Assembly: GCF_019656655.1 (NCBI RefSeq)
Contig: NZ_BPMV01000001.1
Coordinates: 3,139,786-3,203,785, forward strand
From: Tsukamurella sp. TY48
GTDB lineage: Bacteria; Actinomycetota; Actinomycetes; Mycobacteriales; Mycobacteriaceae
Length of the DNA: 64,000 nt
Reading direction: 5' to 3'
Below the pieces are notes generated by a model. It was not told the DNA's origin, ran no database searches, and worked only from the letters and a program-made list of their open reading frames with translations. The position numbers were made by a program, and so were the translations under genes. Of the stretch, positions 8,881 through 16,864 are shown in pieces (within the stretch, counting starts at the first letter, position 1; every line of letters begins with the position of its first letter).

Positions 8881-10404
8881 CTACACCTGTTCGCGCAGCT
8901 TGAACTTGAGCACCTTGCCTGCGGGGTTGCGGGGGAGGGCATCCACGATGTGCAGTGCCAGGGGCAGCTTGTACGGCGCGAGCGAGCCTTTCGCGAAGTC
9001 CCGGACCTCGTCCAGGGTGAGGGTGGCGTCGGGTTTGAGCGCCACGATCGCCGTGACCGCCTCGCCCCACTTCTCGTGCGGAACACCGATGATCGCGACC
9101 TCGGCCACCGCGGGGTGGTTGTACAGAACCGATTCCACTTCCGCCGGGTACACGTTCTCGCCGCCGGAGATCACCATGTCCTTGACCCGGTCGACCACGG
9201 TCACGTAGCCGTCGTCATCCTGCTCGCCCACGTCGCCGGTGTGGAACCAGCCCTCGGCGTCGATCGACGCGCTGGTGGCGGCGGGGTTCTTCCAGTAGCC
9301 CGTGGTCACCTGCGGGCCGCGCACGCAGACCTCGCCGCGCTCGCCGTCGGGGACCGGCGCACCGTCGGGCCCGAGCAGCGCGACCTCGGAGAGCGGCAGG
9401 ATGTGGTGGCCTGCGGCGCCGATCTTGCGGGCGGTGTCGTAGACGTCCATGACCAGTGCGAGCGGGGCGGTCTCGGTGAGGCCGTAGCCCTGGCAGAACG
9501 GGATGTTGCGGCCGTTGTAGAGCGCGATCAGGGGTTCGGGGACGGGCGCGCCACCGCAGGTGAGTTGTCGGACGGTGGAGAGGTCGGTGGTGTCGAAGGC
9601 GGGCACCTGGCTCATGAACAGGAACATCGCGGGGACGCCGAACATGGTTGTCACGCGGTGCTTCTCGATGAGGTGGAGCGCGGCGGTCGGATCGAAGGCG
9701 GGCAGGATCACCAGCTGGCCGCCCTTCTGCAGGGTGATCAGGGTGGTCACGTTGAGGCCGCCGATGTGGAACAGGGGTGCGGCAACGAGACTGATGTCGG
9801 TGGACATCGTATCGAGGCTGAGGAGCGCGTTCATGTTGTTCCAGAACATGTTTCCGTGCGTCAGCATGGCGCCCTTGGGGCGGCCGGTGGTCCCGGAGGT
9901 GTACATGATGAGCGCGAGATCGTCTTCCCCGGGGTGCTGGGGGTCCGTGATGGGGTCGCGTCCGGCGAGCAGGGTATCGAGATGTTCCCATCCGTCGACC
10001 GGGTCGAGGGCGATCGCGCGGCGCAGGCCCGACGATGCCCGCACGGGTTCGACGACGGCGGCGCGATCGGCGTCCGCGATCAGGGTGTGCACGCCGGCAT
10101 CGGTGAGGATGTATTCGAGCTCGGCGGAGGTGAGGCGGAAGTTCAACGGCACGAAGACCGCCCCCGCGCGGGACGCGGCGAACATGCTGGTGAGGAAGTC
10201 GGGGTGGTTGAAGCCCACGTAGCCCACGCGGTCGCCCGCCGCGATCCCGCCCGCGACGAGCTCGGCCGCGAGGCGATCGATCCGGTCGGCGAACTCCGCG
10301 TACGTCCACGTGCTCTCGCCGTAGGTGATGGCCGGACGATCGGCGCTGACGGCGGCGCGGCGAGCGATCCAGGAGCCGAGATCGATCTGCGGGCGTGCGG
10401 GCAT
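8881..10404 (-). CDS. Long-chain acyl-CoA ligase (FadD-like AMP-binding enzyme)
   Basis: A 507-residue ANL-superfamily ligase that activates a carboxylic acid through an acyl-AMP and transfers it to CoA. The P-loop MYTSGTTGRPKG lies near residue 165, GYGLTETAPL near 305, the hinge region GWFHTGDVGE near 388, GGENVYPAEVE near 411, and the catalytic Lys region PAGKVLKF at the C-terminus. The ATG is preceded by GAGGAG. Chain-length preference cannot be told from sequence. The stop abuts that of the convergent SbcC-like gene with no spacer. Its 5' end has been copied upstream (see 11198-11219). Confidence 0.9.
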   Translation of the reverse strand: MPARPQIDLGSWIARRAAVSADRPAITYGESTWTYAEFADRIDRLAAELVAGGIAAGDRVGYVGFNHPDFLTSMFAASRAGAVFVPLNFRLTSAELEYILTDAGVHTLIADADRAAVVEPVRASSGLRRAIALDPVDGWEHLDTLLAGRDPITDPQHPGEDDLALIMYTSGTTGRPKGAMLTHGNMFWNNMNALLSLDTMSTDISLVAAPLFHIGGLNVTTLITLQKGGQLVILPAFDPTAALHLIEKHRVTTMFGVPAMFLFMSQVPAFDTTDLSTVRQLTCGGAPVPEPLIALYNGRNIPFCQGYGLTETAPLALVMDVYDTARKIGAAGHHILPLSEVALLGPDGAPVPDGERGEVCVRGPQVTTGYWKNPAATSASIDAEGWFHTGDVGEQDDDGYVTVVDRVKDMVISGGENVYPAEVESVLYNHPAVAEVAIIGVPHEKWGEAVTAIVALKPDATLTLDEVRDFAKGSLAPYKLPLALHIVDALPRNPAGKVLKFKLREQV

Positions 10405-10565
10405 GGACTCTCCTCGAGGCGGCGTGGCGATGTGGGATCGATCTTCGACCGGGAACGCCGCGGCGGTGGCCGTTTTGCCAGATTCTCAGGCGCGGTGTTG
10501 TGGTGCTTGGCGGCGAGGGAGTCGGCAGAGTGACGGCCAGGAGGAGTGGGTGTTGCCTCGCGGGC

Positions 10566-10586
10566 GTTATGCAGATCCTGCATAAC
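10566..10586. promoter_or_regulatory. Palindrome between lipoprotein copy 1 and fadD
   Basis: Perfect 9-bp inverted repeat GTTATGCAG / CTGCATAAC around a 3-base centre (ATC), starting 10 bases beyond the stop of the DUF3558 gene and 162 bases ahead of fadD. There is no U-run, so it looks more like an operator than an intrinsic terminator. It recurs at 11314. Confidence 0.55.
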
Positions 10587-10595
10587 GCTGAAGCG

Positions 10596-11165
10596 CTACG
10601 GTGCCTTTGACGTCGCGAGGCTCGCGAACGCGAACGCCTTGTCGCACTCTTGCTTCAACCCCGGCGACGGTCGACCCGCAGTCGAAGTGCGAATGCCGGA
10701 GACGACAATTGCCTCCATCGACATGAATGCGGCGATGCAGCCGTCATTCGAATCGGTGGCCGTTGCGATGCTGCGGCCGTTCACCTCCCTGTCCGGTTGC
10801 CACTTCCGGTACGAGTGCTTGCGCTTGTAGTTGTCGAGGGACTTCTCGTCGCCGAGAATCTGGCTGATGAACGTGATCCTGTCAGGGGACAGCCAGTCGC
10901 AGCCACGAAAGTTGGGGGAGTCCGAGAACGCGGCGTCGGAGATCGAAGACGGTGCGATCCCCAAGGGGATCAATTCCTCGGCTCGATAGGCCGTACACGG
11001 TTCGAACGTCGTCCCGTCGTTTCGGCCATTGACTCGTTCAGAGATCGTCGGAACCACGGGTAGCGACGCCGAAACATCGATCGCCGGTATCGGGTCCCCG
11101 GTGACCGCGCACGCTGCGGTCGCAGCAGCCGCGAGGACGACGATGCAGAACAGCAACGACCTCAT
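10596..11165 (-). CDS. DUF3558-family lipoprotein, duplicate copy 1
   Basis: A 189-residue exported protein. A signal peptide (MRSLLFCIVVLAAAATAAC) ends at a Cys in an imperfect lipobox. The DUF3558 pattern follows: NGRNDGTTFEPC, then RGCDW, then a third Cys in DSNDGCIAAF. It is about 60% identical by eye to the protein at 11344-11919. An in-frame ATG at 11219 would add 18 residues, but that start is a copied remnant of the fadD start and would bury the signal peptide, so 11165 is preferred. Unlike its sibling it has no helical partner gene. DUF3558 proteins are cell-envelope proteins of unknown function. Confidence 0.75.
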   Translation of the reverse strand: MRSLLFCIVVLAAAATAACAVTGDPIPAIDVSASLPVVPTISERVNGRNDGTTFEPCTAYRAEELIPLGIAPSSISDAAFSDSPNFRGCDWLSPDRITFISQILGDEKSLDNYKRKHSYRKWQPDREVNGRSIATATDSNDGCIAAFMSMEAIVVSGIRTSTAGRPSPGLKQECDKAFAFASLATSKAP

Positions 11166-11313
11166 AGATGTGGTCGCGCAATCGAGAGCTCGTTCACCGA
11201 TCTGAGGGCCTGCGGGCATGGAGCCTCCTCTAGGCGGCCTGGCTATGTGGGATCGATCTCCGGCCGAGGGGCGCCGTCTGATGGTCGATTGCCTCGGCTG
11301 CCTCTTTCAGGTG

Positions 11314-11334
11314 GTTATGCACATCCTGCATAAC
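11314..11334. promoter_or_regulatory. Second copy of the GTTATGCA palindrome
   Basis: Inverted repeat GTTATGCA / TGCATAAC (8 bp, 5-base centre), 10 bases beyond the stop of the distal DUF3558 gene. Its arms are conserved with the site at 10566 while much of the surrounding DNA has diverged, which suggests the palindrome itself is selected. Confidence 0.55.
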
Positions 11335-11343
11335 GCAGAAACG

Positions 11344-11919
11344 CTATGGTGCCTTCGATGCCGCGAGGCTCGCGAACGCGAATGCCTTGTCGCACTCTTC
11401 CTGCAGCCCGGCCGATGGTGGTTTGGATAGATTGCCGGCGACGATCGTCGCCACGACCGCGTCGCGCGAGATGAACGCTGCGATGCATCCATCGTTGGAA
11501 TCGGGAGCTATCGCGACAGTGCGGCCGGATGCGACCCGGTCGGGTCTCCACTGCCGATAAGAGTGTTTCCGCTTGTATGTCTCAAGGGAGGCTTCATCGC
11601 CGACGATCTGACTGTATTGCGTAGCTGCGTCTTGCGAAGTCCAGTGACAACCACGGTAATTCGGCGACTCGGAGAATCCGGCGTCTGAAACGGATGCGCC
11701 GTTGATGCCCAGCGCCGACAGCTCGGTTGCGCTGTATGCAACACACGGTTCGAACGAAGTTCCGTCATTTCGACCGTTCACGCGTTCCACGATCGTGGGC
11801 TTGAATGGTAGTGAAGCGCTCACATCGATGGCTGGCACCGGATCGCCCGGCAGTCCAATGGTGCATGCGGTGGTTGTCAGCCCGATTGAGATCGCCATAG
11901 CTGCAGCGGACCGTTTCAC
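11344..11919 (-). CDS. DUF3558-family lipoprotein, copy 2
   Basis: A 191-residue secreted protein with a short signal peptide (MKRSAAAMAISIGLTTTAC) ending in a lipobox-like TTAC, then the DUF3558 core: NGRNDGTSFEPC, RGCHW and DSNDGC. The GTG start overlaps the stop of the small helical-protein gene in GTGA, so translation is coupled. It ends SKAP like its paralogue downstream. The likely location is the outer face of the membrane. The function of the family is unknown. Confidence 0.8.
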   Translation of the reverse strand: MKRSAAAMAISIGLTTTACTIGLPGDPVPAIDVSASLPFKPTIVERVNGRNDGTSFEPCVAYSATELSALGINGASVSDAGFSESPNYRGCHWTSQDAATQYSQIVGDEASLETYKRKHSYRQWRPDRVASGRTVAIAPDSNDGCIAAFISRDAVVATIVAGNLSKPPSAGLQEECDKAFAFASLAASKAP

Positions 11920-12296
11920 GAAGTGCTGTTCTGAATCGTAGTTTGGTTCTGTGTCTCGGTTCGGTCGATCCTTCGACCGATTTCGCGCAGCGACTCGGCG
12001 ATATGCCGGGCAGTCCTGGCTTGTGTACGCAGAGTTTCAGTGACGGACCGTGGGTCAGTGTGGACTGCTGCCCTGATGTTGTTGGTCGCTGCGTGTCCCT
12101 CGACCGTGTTCCCAAGGTAGTTCACTGCGCCAACATCGCGGAGTTCGTTGGCGATCGCGATAATCCTCTCGGCATGGCGCTCGTGCGCCCGTGCCAACTC
12201 CTCGATCGCGTCACCGTCGCGAACCATGACGGGACGGTCGGCGATGCGTTTCATCGCTTCTTCGCGGATCTTCTCAGGCTCGGGGGTGGGCGGCAT
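11916..12296 (-). CDS. Small helical protein coupled to DUF3558 lipoprotein
   Basis: A 126-residue protein that I do not recognise. The ATG at 12296 has an excellent ribosome site (AGGAGG, 4 bases away). The predicted shape is two long amphipathic helices (about residues 27-52 and 80-110) joined by a Gly/Asn turn (VNYLGNTVEG), with an Asn/Gln/Thr-rich tail. It has no signal peptide, no membrane segment and no WxG motif. Its size and hairpin form recall ESX/WXG100-type proteins, but that is only an analogy. The stop overlaps the lipoprotein start. Confidence 0.75.
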   Translation of the reverse strand: MPPTPEPEKIREEAMKRIADRPVMVRDGDAIEELARAHERHAERIIAIANELRDVGAVNYLGNTVEGHAATNNIRAAVHTDPRSVTETLRTQARTARHIAESLREIGRRIDRTETQNQTTIQNSTS

Positions 12297-12352
12297 GGGA
12301 CCTCCTATGCGCGTGCTTTCCCATTGGACGCACGAGCGGGGCGATCGGTTCC

Positions 12353-12814
12353 CTAGGTGTTCTCGGCGCGGGCCTTCAGCGCGGCGAGGCCGCGCTCGAA
12401 ATCGCGGCCCGCGAACCGGTCCATGGGCACGATCTTGCCCACCAGAGCGAAGAAGCCGGTGGTCACGCCGGTCATGGTCCAGGTGACCCGGAAGACGCCA
12501 CCGTCGGGACGGATGTCGAACCGCACGTGGTTGTTCGCAGCCATCGGCTTCTCGAAGTCGAGATCGATGTCCACGGAGTCGTTCGGTAGCGCGCCGGTGA
12601 TGGTCATCCGGCCCGCGCCGGCCTTGCGGTTGCCGCTCCACGCGTACGTGGCGCCGACCCCATCCGCGGGGCCGCTGTAATCACGCTTCAGATCGGGGTC
12701 GAGCCCCTCCCACGGCGACCAATGCCGCCACTCGTGGAAATTGTCGATCAGGCCGAAGATCACGTCGGCGGGTGCGTCGATCACGGTGGACCGTTCGACG
12801 GTGAAAGCTCCCAT
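12353..12814 (-). CDS. SRPBCC-family (polyketide cyclase/dehydrase-like) protein
   Basis: A 153-residue START/Bet v1-type protein. The first strand VERSTVIDAPADVIFGLIDNF and the helix-turn FHEWRHWSPWEGLDP are typical of the polyketide cyclase 2 group, which has a deep hydrophobic pocket for lipids or aromatic ligands. The length is normal. No catalytic function can be given. The ATG is preceded by a -10-like TACGCT at leaderless spacing. The helical-protein gene lies 56 bases downstream on the same strand. Confidence 0.85.
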   Translation of the reverse strand: MGAFTVERSTVIDAPADVIFGLIDNFHEWRHWSPWEGLDPDLKRDYSGPADGVGATYAWSGNRKAGAGRMTITGALPNDSVDIDLDFEKPMAANNHVRFDIRPDGGVFRVTWTMTGVTTGFFALVGKIVPMDRFAGRDFERGLAALKARAENT

Positions 12815-12821
12815 GCGAGGT

Positions 12822-12827
12822 AGCGTA
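12822..12827 (-). promoter_or_regulatory. -10 box of leaderless SRPBCC gene
   Basis: TACGCT on the minus strand ends 7 bases before the ATG at 12814, with no Shine-Dalgarno between. Confidence 0.4.
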
Positions 12828-12832
12828 CGGGG

Positions 12833-12928
12833 CTATCGCAGCCGGAGCGCGGCCAACGCGACGAAGACCAGAACCACCGCCAGTCCCGGGCAGACCCACA
12901 GCGAGGCCGCCGACAGGGCGCGGCTCAC
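12833..12928 (-). CDS. Possible 31-residue membrane microprotein
   Basis: A 31-codon frame starting at a GTG that overlaps the stop (GTGA) of the membrane-protein gene upstream. It encodes [13 protein letters not shown] then one hydrophobic helix (PGLAVVLVFVALAALRLR) with a positive C-terminal tail. GAGGGGG lies about 9 bases before the start. The coupling and single transmembrane profile suggest a small subunit of the neighbouring membrane protein, but a frame this short could be fortuitous. Confidence 0.4.
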   Translation of the reverse strand: MSRALSAASLWVCPGLAVVLVFVALAALRLR

Positions 12929-13392
12929 TCCTGCGTCCCCCTCGGCAACGAACGCAGTGACCATCGGGTGCCGGCCTCGCGGACCGCGATGCCCGCGAGG
13001 AACCCGAAGAACGCCGCGAGGACGTCGAGCTCGGCGAGGGGCTTCGAGGCGAGCCAGACGATCAGGGCGCCGAGCAGCGGAGCGGCGACGGCGATGGCCC
13101 GCGCCCGCCGGGTCGGCAGCCAGAGCGCGGTCACGATCGACGTCGTGACCGCCGACCCGAGGCCGATGGCACCGAGCGTCGAGACCGCATTGAGCTGCTC
13201 GAAGTAGCCGAAGGCGGAGGGTACGCCATTCGAGTACCGCTTCGCATCGGTCAACGGGACGTACGCCGTCCATCCCGATCCCATCTGCTGGAAGACCAGC
13301 ATCATCGCCACCACGTAGGCCCACCAGCCGGCATCACCGACGGCGCGCACGACCCGGACTTTGTTCACGGCGATGAATCTATCGTGGTGCAT
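12925..13392 (-). CDS. Small multi-pass membrane protein of unknown function
   Basis: A 155-residue protein with about four hydrophobic segments (around [48 protein letters not shown] and [16 protein letters not shown]) and a basic C-terminal tail. I do not recognise a family. The ATG at 13392 is used; an ATG five codons upstream (13407) is also possible. The gene is divergent from the P-type ATPase with only 42 bases between the two starts, so they probably share a control region. Confidence 0.7.
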   Translation of the reverse strand: MHHDRFIAVNKVRVVRAVGDAGWWAYVVAMMLVFQQMGSGWTAYVPLTDAKRYSNGVPSAFGYFEQLNAVSTLGAIGLGSAVTTSIVTALWLPTRRARAIAVAAPLLGALIVWLASKPLAELDVLAAFFGFLAGIAVREAGTRWSLRSLPRGTQE

Positions 13393-13421
13393 CGCACCAC
13401 CGGGCATACCTCGGTCGTCAT

Positions 13422-13427
13422 TAGACT
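13422..13427 (+). promoter_or_regulatory. -10 box of leaderless ctpE
   Basis: TAGACT ends 7 bases before the ATG at 13435, in the 42-base divergent spacer. Confidence 0.5.
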
Positions 13428-13434
13428 CGCTGGC

Positions 13435-15894
13435 ATGACAGCAGTACCCGATACCGCCGCCGACCACCCCGCCGCCGGTCTCACGACGGCGCAGGTGCAG
13501 GAGCGGGTGCGCGAGGGCAAGGTCAACAAGCTGCCGAACCGCTCGGGCCGCAGCACGTGGGACATCATCCGCGCGAACGTCTTCACCCGGATCAACGCGA
13601 TGCTGGGTGTGCTGTTCGTCCTCGTGCTGTTCACCGGCTCGCTGATCAACGGGCTGTTCGGCCTGCTCATCGTGTTCAACTCGGCGATCGGCATCATCCA
13701 GGAGCTGCGCGCGAAGAAGACGCTCGATTCGCTCGCCATCGTCGGGCAGGCCCGGCCGGTGGTGCGGCGCGACGGACAGTCCGTGGAGATCCCGCAATCC
13801 GACGTGGTACTCGACGACGTGATCGAGGTGGGGCCGGGCGATCAGATCGTGGTCGACGGCGAGACCATCGCCTCCGAAGCCCTGGAGATCGACGAGTCCC
13901 TCCTCACCGGCGAGGCCGACCCCGTCGACAAGCAGCCGGGTGACGAGATCTTCTCCGGCAGCTTCGTGGTGTCCGGGTCCGGCACGTACCGCGCCACCAA
14001 GGTCGGCGCCGATGCCTACGCGGCCCAGCTTGCCGACGAGGCCAGCAAGTTCACCCTCGTCGATTCGGAGCTGCGCTCGGGCATCGACCGCATCCTCCAG
14101 GTGATCACCTGGCTGCTGGTCCCTGCAGGCGTGCTCACCGTGGTGAACCAGCTGGTGATCTCGCGGCAGAGCCTCGACCAGGCGATCCTCGGCATGGTCG
14201 CGGCCCTCGTGCCGATGATCCCCGAGGGGCTCGTGCTCATGACCTCGATCGCCTTCGCCGTCGGCGTGGTGCGCCTGGGCCAGCGCAAGTGCCTGGTGCA
14301 GGAACTCCCCGCGATCGAGGGCCTCGCGCGTGTGAACGTGGTGTGCGCCGATAAGACCGGCACCCTCACCGAGAACGGCATGCGACTGTCCGAGGTGGAC
14401 GTGCTCCACGGGGACCGCAGCGACATCGAGCAGGCACTGGCCGCCATCGCCGCGCTCGACCCGCGACCCAACGCCAGCGTCCAGGCCATCGCCGAGGCCT
14501 ACCCGGATTCGCCCGGATGGCGGGCCACCGCGATCGCCCCGTTCAGCTCCGCCAAGAAGTGGTCCGGAATCTCCCTCGCCGAGGGCGATTCCCCGCGCGG
14601 CAACTGGATCCTCGGGGCCGCCGACGTGCTCCTCGATCCCGAGTCCGACGGTGCGCGGCGCGCCACCGAGCTCGGTTCGACGGGGCTGCGGGTGCTGCTC
14701 GTGGCCACCACCGATGTACCTGTCGACACCGACACCGGCGACCTGGCCGCACCCGGAAACCTGGTGCCCCGCGCGCTGATCGCGCTGGAGCAGCGGGTGC
14801 GCCCGGACGCGCGCGGCACCCTCGACTACTTCGACTCGCAGGGCGTCGCGGTGAAGGTGATCTCCGGCGACAACGCGGTATCCGTAGGCGCCGTCGCGCA
14901 TTCGCTCGGACTCGGCTCGCCGGATTCCTCCGTGGACGCCCGGAAGCTGCCCGCCGAGAACGTCGAGCTGGGCACCGTCGTCACCGACAACGTGACCTTC
15001 GGGCGCGTGCGCCCCGATCAGAAGCGGGCCATGGTCAAGGCGCTCCAGTCCCGTGGCGACACCGTGGCCATGACCGGCGACGGAGTCAACGACGTGCTCG
15101 CCCTCAAGGACGCCGATATCGGTGTCGCGATGGGCTCGGGCAGCTCCGCCGCGCGCTCGGTGGCCCAGATCGTGCTGCTGGACAACAAGTTCGCCACGTT
15201 GCCGTACGTGGTGGGCGAGGGCCGCCGGGTGATCGGCAACATCGAGCGCGTCGCGAACCTGTTCCTCACCAAGACGGTGTACGCGGTGCTGCTGGCGTGG
15301 CTCGTGGGCCTCGCGGGCATCGGCGCCAAGCTGTTCGGCTTCACCCCGATCTCGTACCCGTTCCAGCCCATTCACGTGACGATCGCGGCCTGGTTCACCA
15401 TCGGTATCCCGGCCTTCGTCATGTCGCTGGCGCCGAACAACGAGCGGGCTAAGACCGGCTTCGTGGGCCGTGTGCTGCGCCTGGCCGCACCGTCGGGCAC
15501 GGCCGTGGGCCTGGCCACTTTCCTGTGCTGGGTGGTGGTGAACCCCGGCGGATCGGGTGCCGCCGTCGGCGGCAAGGCGGCTGCGCTCACGACCCAGCAG
15601 ATCCAGGCTTCGACCGCGGCGCTCATCACGCTGCTCGTCGGCTCGCTGTGGGTGCTGGCCCTGGTGGCGCGGCCGTACAACTGGTGGAAGATCCTGCTGG
15701 TCGGGGTGTCCGTAGCGTTCTACGTGGTGCTGTTCTCCATCCCCTGGGCGCAGCAGAAGTTCTTCCTGGACATCAGCGATCCGCAGATGGTGGGCACCGG
15801 GTTCGCCTTCGGCGCCGCCGCGATCGTGATGGTGGAGGTGTTCCGCCGCCTCGCGCCCAAGGTCTTCCACGGGGTTTCCCGCAGAAAGCGATAA
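13435..15894 (+). CDS. ctpE: P-type ATPase, CtpE-like calcium transporter
   Basis: An 819-residue P-type ATPase closely resembling mycobacterial CtpE, which imports Ca2+ at the cytoplasmic membrane. Actuator-domain LTGEAD, the M4 motif [12 protein letters not shown], the phosphorylation site DKTGTLTE (Asp near residue 305) and the hinge [21 protein letters not shown] (about 547) are all intact. About ten membrane segments are apparent, including a C-terminal group of six. ATG 13435 fits the -10 box at leaderless spacing and the family N-terminus; an upstream in-frame GTG would overlap the promoter. Ion specificity is inferred from family resemblance. Confidence 0.88.
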   Translation: MTAVPDTAADHPAAGLTTAQVQERVREGKVNKLPNRSGRSTWDIIRANVFTRINAMLGVLFVLVLFTGSLINGLFGLLIVFNSAIGIIQELRAKKTLDSLAIVGQARPVVRRDGQSVEIPQSDVVLDDVIEVGPGDQIVVDGETIASEALEIDESLLTGEADPVDKQPGDEIFSGSFVVSGSGTYRATKVGADAYAAQLADEASKFTLVDSELRSGIDRILQVITWLLVPAGVLTVVNQLVISRQSLDQAILGMVAALVPMIPEGLVLMTSIAFAVGVVRLGQRKCLVQELPAIEGLARVNVVCADKTGTLTENGMRLSEVDVLHGDRSDIEQALAAIAALDPRPNASVQAIAEAYPDSPGWRATAIAPFSSAKKWSGISLAEGDSPRGNWILGAADVLLDPESDGARRATELGSTGLRVLLVATTDVPVDTDTGDLAAPGNLVPRALIALEQRVRPDARGTLDYFDSQGVAVKVISGDNAVSVGAVAHSLGLGSPDSSVDARKLPAENVELGTVVTDNVTFGRVRPDQKRAMVKALQSRGDTVAMTGDGVNDVLALKDADIGVAMGSGSSAARSVAQIVLLDNKFATLPYVVGEGRRVIGNIERVANLFLTKTVYAVLLAWLVGLAGIGAKLFGFTPISYPFQPIHVTIAAWFTIGIPAFVMSLAPNNERAKTGFVGRVLRLAAPSGTAVGLATFLCWVVVNPGGSGAAVGGKAAALTTQQIQASTAALITLLVGSLWVLALVARPYNWWKILLVGVSVAFYVVLFSIPWAQQKFFLDISDPQMVGTGFAFGAAAIVMVEVFRRLAPKVFHGVSRRKR

Positions 15895-15898
15895 CCAG

Positions 15899-16288
15899 GT
15901 GGAACTCATCTTCCCCGGAGCTCCGCTCGCGTGCGCTCTGGGAGCGGCTGCGGCCTGGCTCGTATTCGTGTCACCGGCCGAGCTCGCGGGTGCAGTGGCC
16001 CGGGAAGCCGCGGGTTGGATCGCAATCACATTGGCGACGCTGGCGATTCTTCCGCTCATTGCGCTCGTGCTCGGTCTGCTTCTGTTGGACACGACGGGCG
16101 AGGTCGAGGCGAGCACCGCGGTGGCGGTGGCAATCACGGCTACGGTGGCGGCGTGTGCGGCGGCGTTGTACGTCGGGTGCATCCGGCGGGTGCGGTTCTT
16201 GGCCGTGCCGATCTTCGCCTTCGGCGCGGGGGTGCCGTGGTTCTGGTGGTTCCTCCTGGTCGGCGATTGGTCGTTCGGTCCGACCTGA
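15899..16288 (+). CDS. Small membrane protein of unknown function
   Basis: A 129-residue, very hydrophobic protein with about four transmembrane helices (LACALGAAAAWLVFV, IAITLATLAILPLIALVLGLL, TAVAVAITATVAACAAALYV and LAVPIFAFGAGVPWFWWFLL). It starts with GTG 4 bases after the ctpE stop, so it is probably co-transcribed with ctpE. No known family is recognised. A role near the transporter is only inferred from position. Confidence 0.65.
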   Translation: MELIFPGAPLACALGAAAAWLVFVSPAELAGAVAREAAGWIAITLATLAILPLIALVLGLLLLDTTGEVEASTAVAVAITATVAACAAALYVGCIRRVRFLAVPIFAFGAGVPWFWWFLLVGDWSFGPT

Positions 16289-16326
16289 CGGGCTCTTTCG
16301 GGGGCTCGCGGGTGAGGTGCGAGGCG

Positions 16327-16332
16327 TAGGGT
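16327..16332 (+). promoter_or_regulatory. -10 box of leaderless gene at 16339
   Basis: TAGGGT ends 6 bases before the ATG at 16339, with no Shine-Dalgarno. Confidence 0.45.
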
Positions 16333-16338
16333 CCAGGT

Positions 16339-16863
16339 ATGGACACGGAAGCTGAGGGATCGGAGACCGTGGTCGAACCGAGCGATGTTCGCGTTCGCGC
16401 GGTCTGGGAATCACTGGCGTCGCCCCTGGCGATCGCCTTCGTCACCGACAGTCGGGTGGTTCTGCTCGACGAGGCGGAGCTCGCTGCGCTCGACGACGGC
16501 GGCACCGACCTGGTGGTGGGCGACCTCTGCATCGGCGGTACCGATGAGCAACGCCGCACCCTGTTGGACGAGGCGCGACAGGTCTCCGACCGTGAGTATC
16601 AGGAGATGGGTGACGTGGACGTCGCCGTGGTGGACGGCGCCGTCGAGCTGCGGCGCACGGCCGGCGACGGCTTGCAGGAGTCGGCTCCCGCGGTGGTCGC
16701 CGCACTACTGGAGCACGAGCGCAACGGGTGGCGGAACCGGGGCGTGAACTACGCCAAATGGAGTTTCACCTGCGGCGATCACTACTTCGTCACCACGCCC
16801 CTACGCGCGGCGTTCGTCGCGGATCGGATCGCCACCGCGCTCGACCACGCGGGCCGTCGCTGA
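16339..16863 (+). CDS. Hypothetical cytosolic protein
   Basis: A 174-residue protein with an acidic N-terminus, no signal peptide and no membrane segment. Alternating hydrophobic strands (LAIAFVTDSRVVLLDEAEL, VDVAVVDGAVELRR) suggest a small alpha/beta domain, followed by a conserved-looking GVNYAKWSFTCGDHYFVTTP segment. No family is recognised. The stop lies 1 base from the end of the convergent stress-protein gene. The -10-like box upstream supports the start. Confidence 0.65.
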   Translation: MDTEAEGSETVVEPSDVRVRAVWESLASPLAIAFVTDSRVVLLDEAELAALDDGGTDLVVGDLCIGGTDEQRRTLLDEARQVSDREYQEMGDVDVAVVDGAVELRRTAGDGLQESAPAVVAALLEHERNGWRNRGVNYAKWSFTCGDHYFVTTPLRAAFVADRIATALDHAGRR

Positions 16864-16864
16864 C

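Larger units (their letters stand above)
10382..11165 (-). repeat. Tandem segmental duplication, copy 1
   Basis: This block runs from the fadD start region (10382-10404) through the intergenic DNA to the 5' end of the proximal DUF3558 gene. It is homologous in the same order to 11198-11919. The intergenic part is 191 bases here and 124 in copy 2, so one copy has gained or lost about 67 bases. Confidence 0.8.
11198..11919 (-). repeat. Tandem segmental duplication, copy 2 (with fadD start remnant)
   Basis: Homologous to 10382-11165. Bases 11198-11219 match the first codons of fadD, and the following bases match its ribosome site and upstream DNA (for example TATGTGGGATCGATCT in both, read on the plus strand). 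The rest is the paralogous DUF3558 gene and its flanking palindrome. Confidence 0.8.

Noticed and set aside
11166..11219. Longer start for DUF3558 copy 1 at ATG 11219
   Set aside because: The start is a copied piece of the fadD 5' end and would place 18 polar residues before the signal peptide.
12925..16182. A 1085-codon minus-strand open frame running antisense to ctpE
   Set aside because: Only its last 155 codons code a plausible membrane protein. The rest is His/Gly/Arg-rich antisense of a well-supported P-type ATPase, an effect of high GC content.
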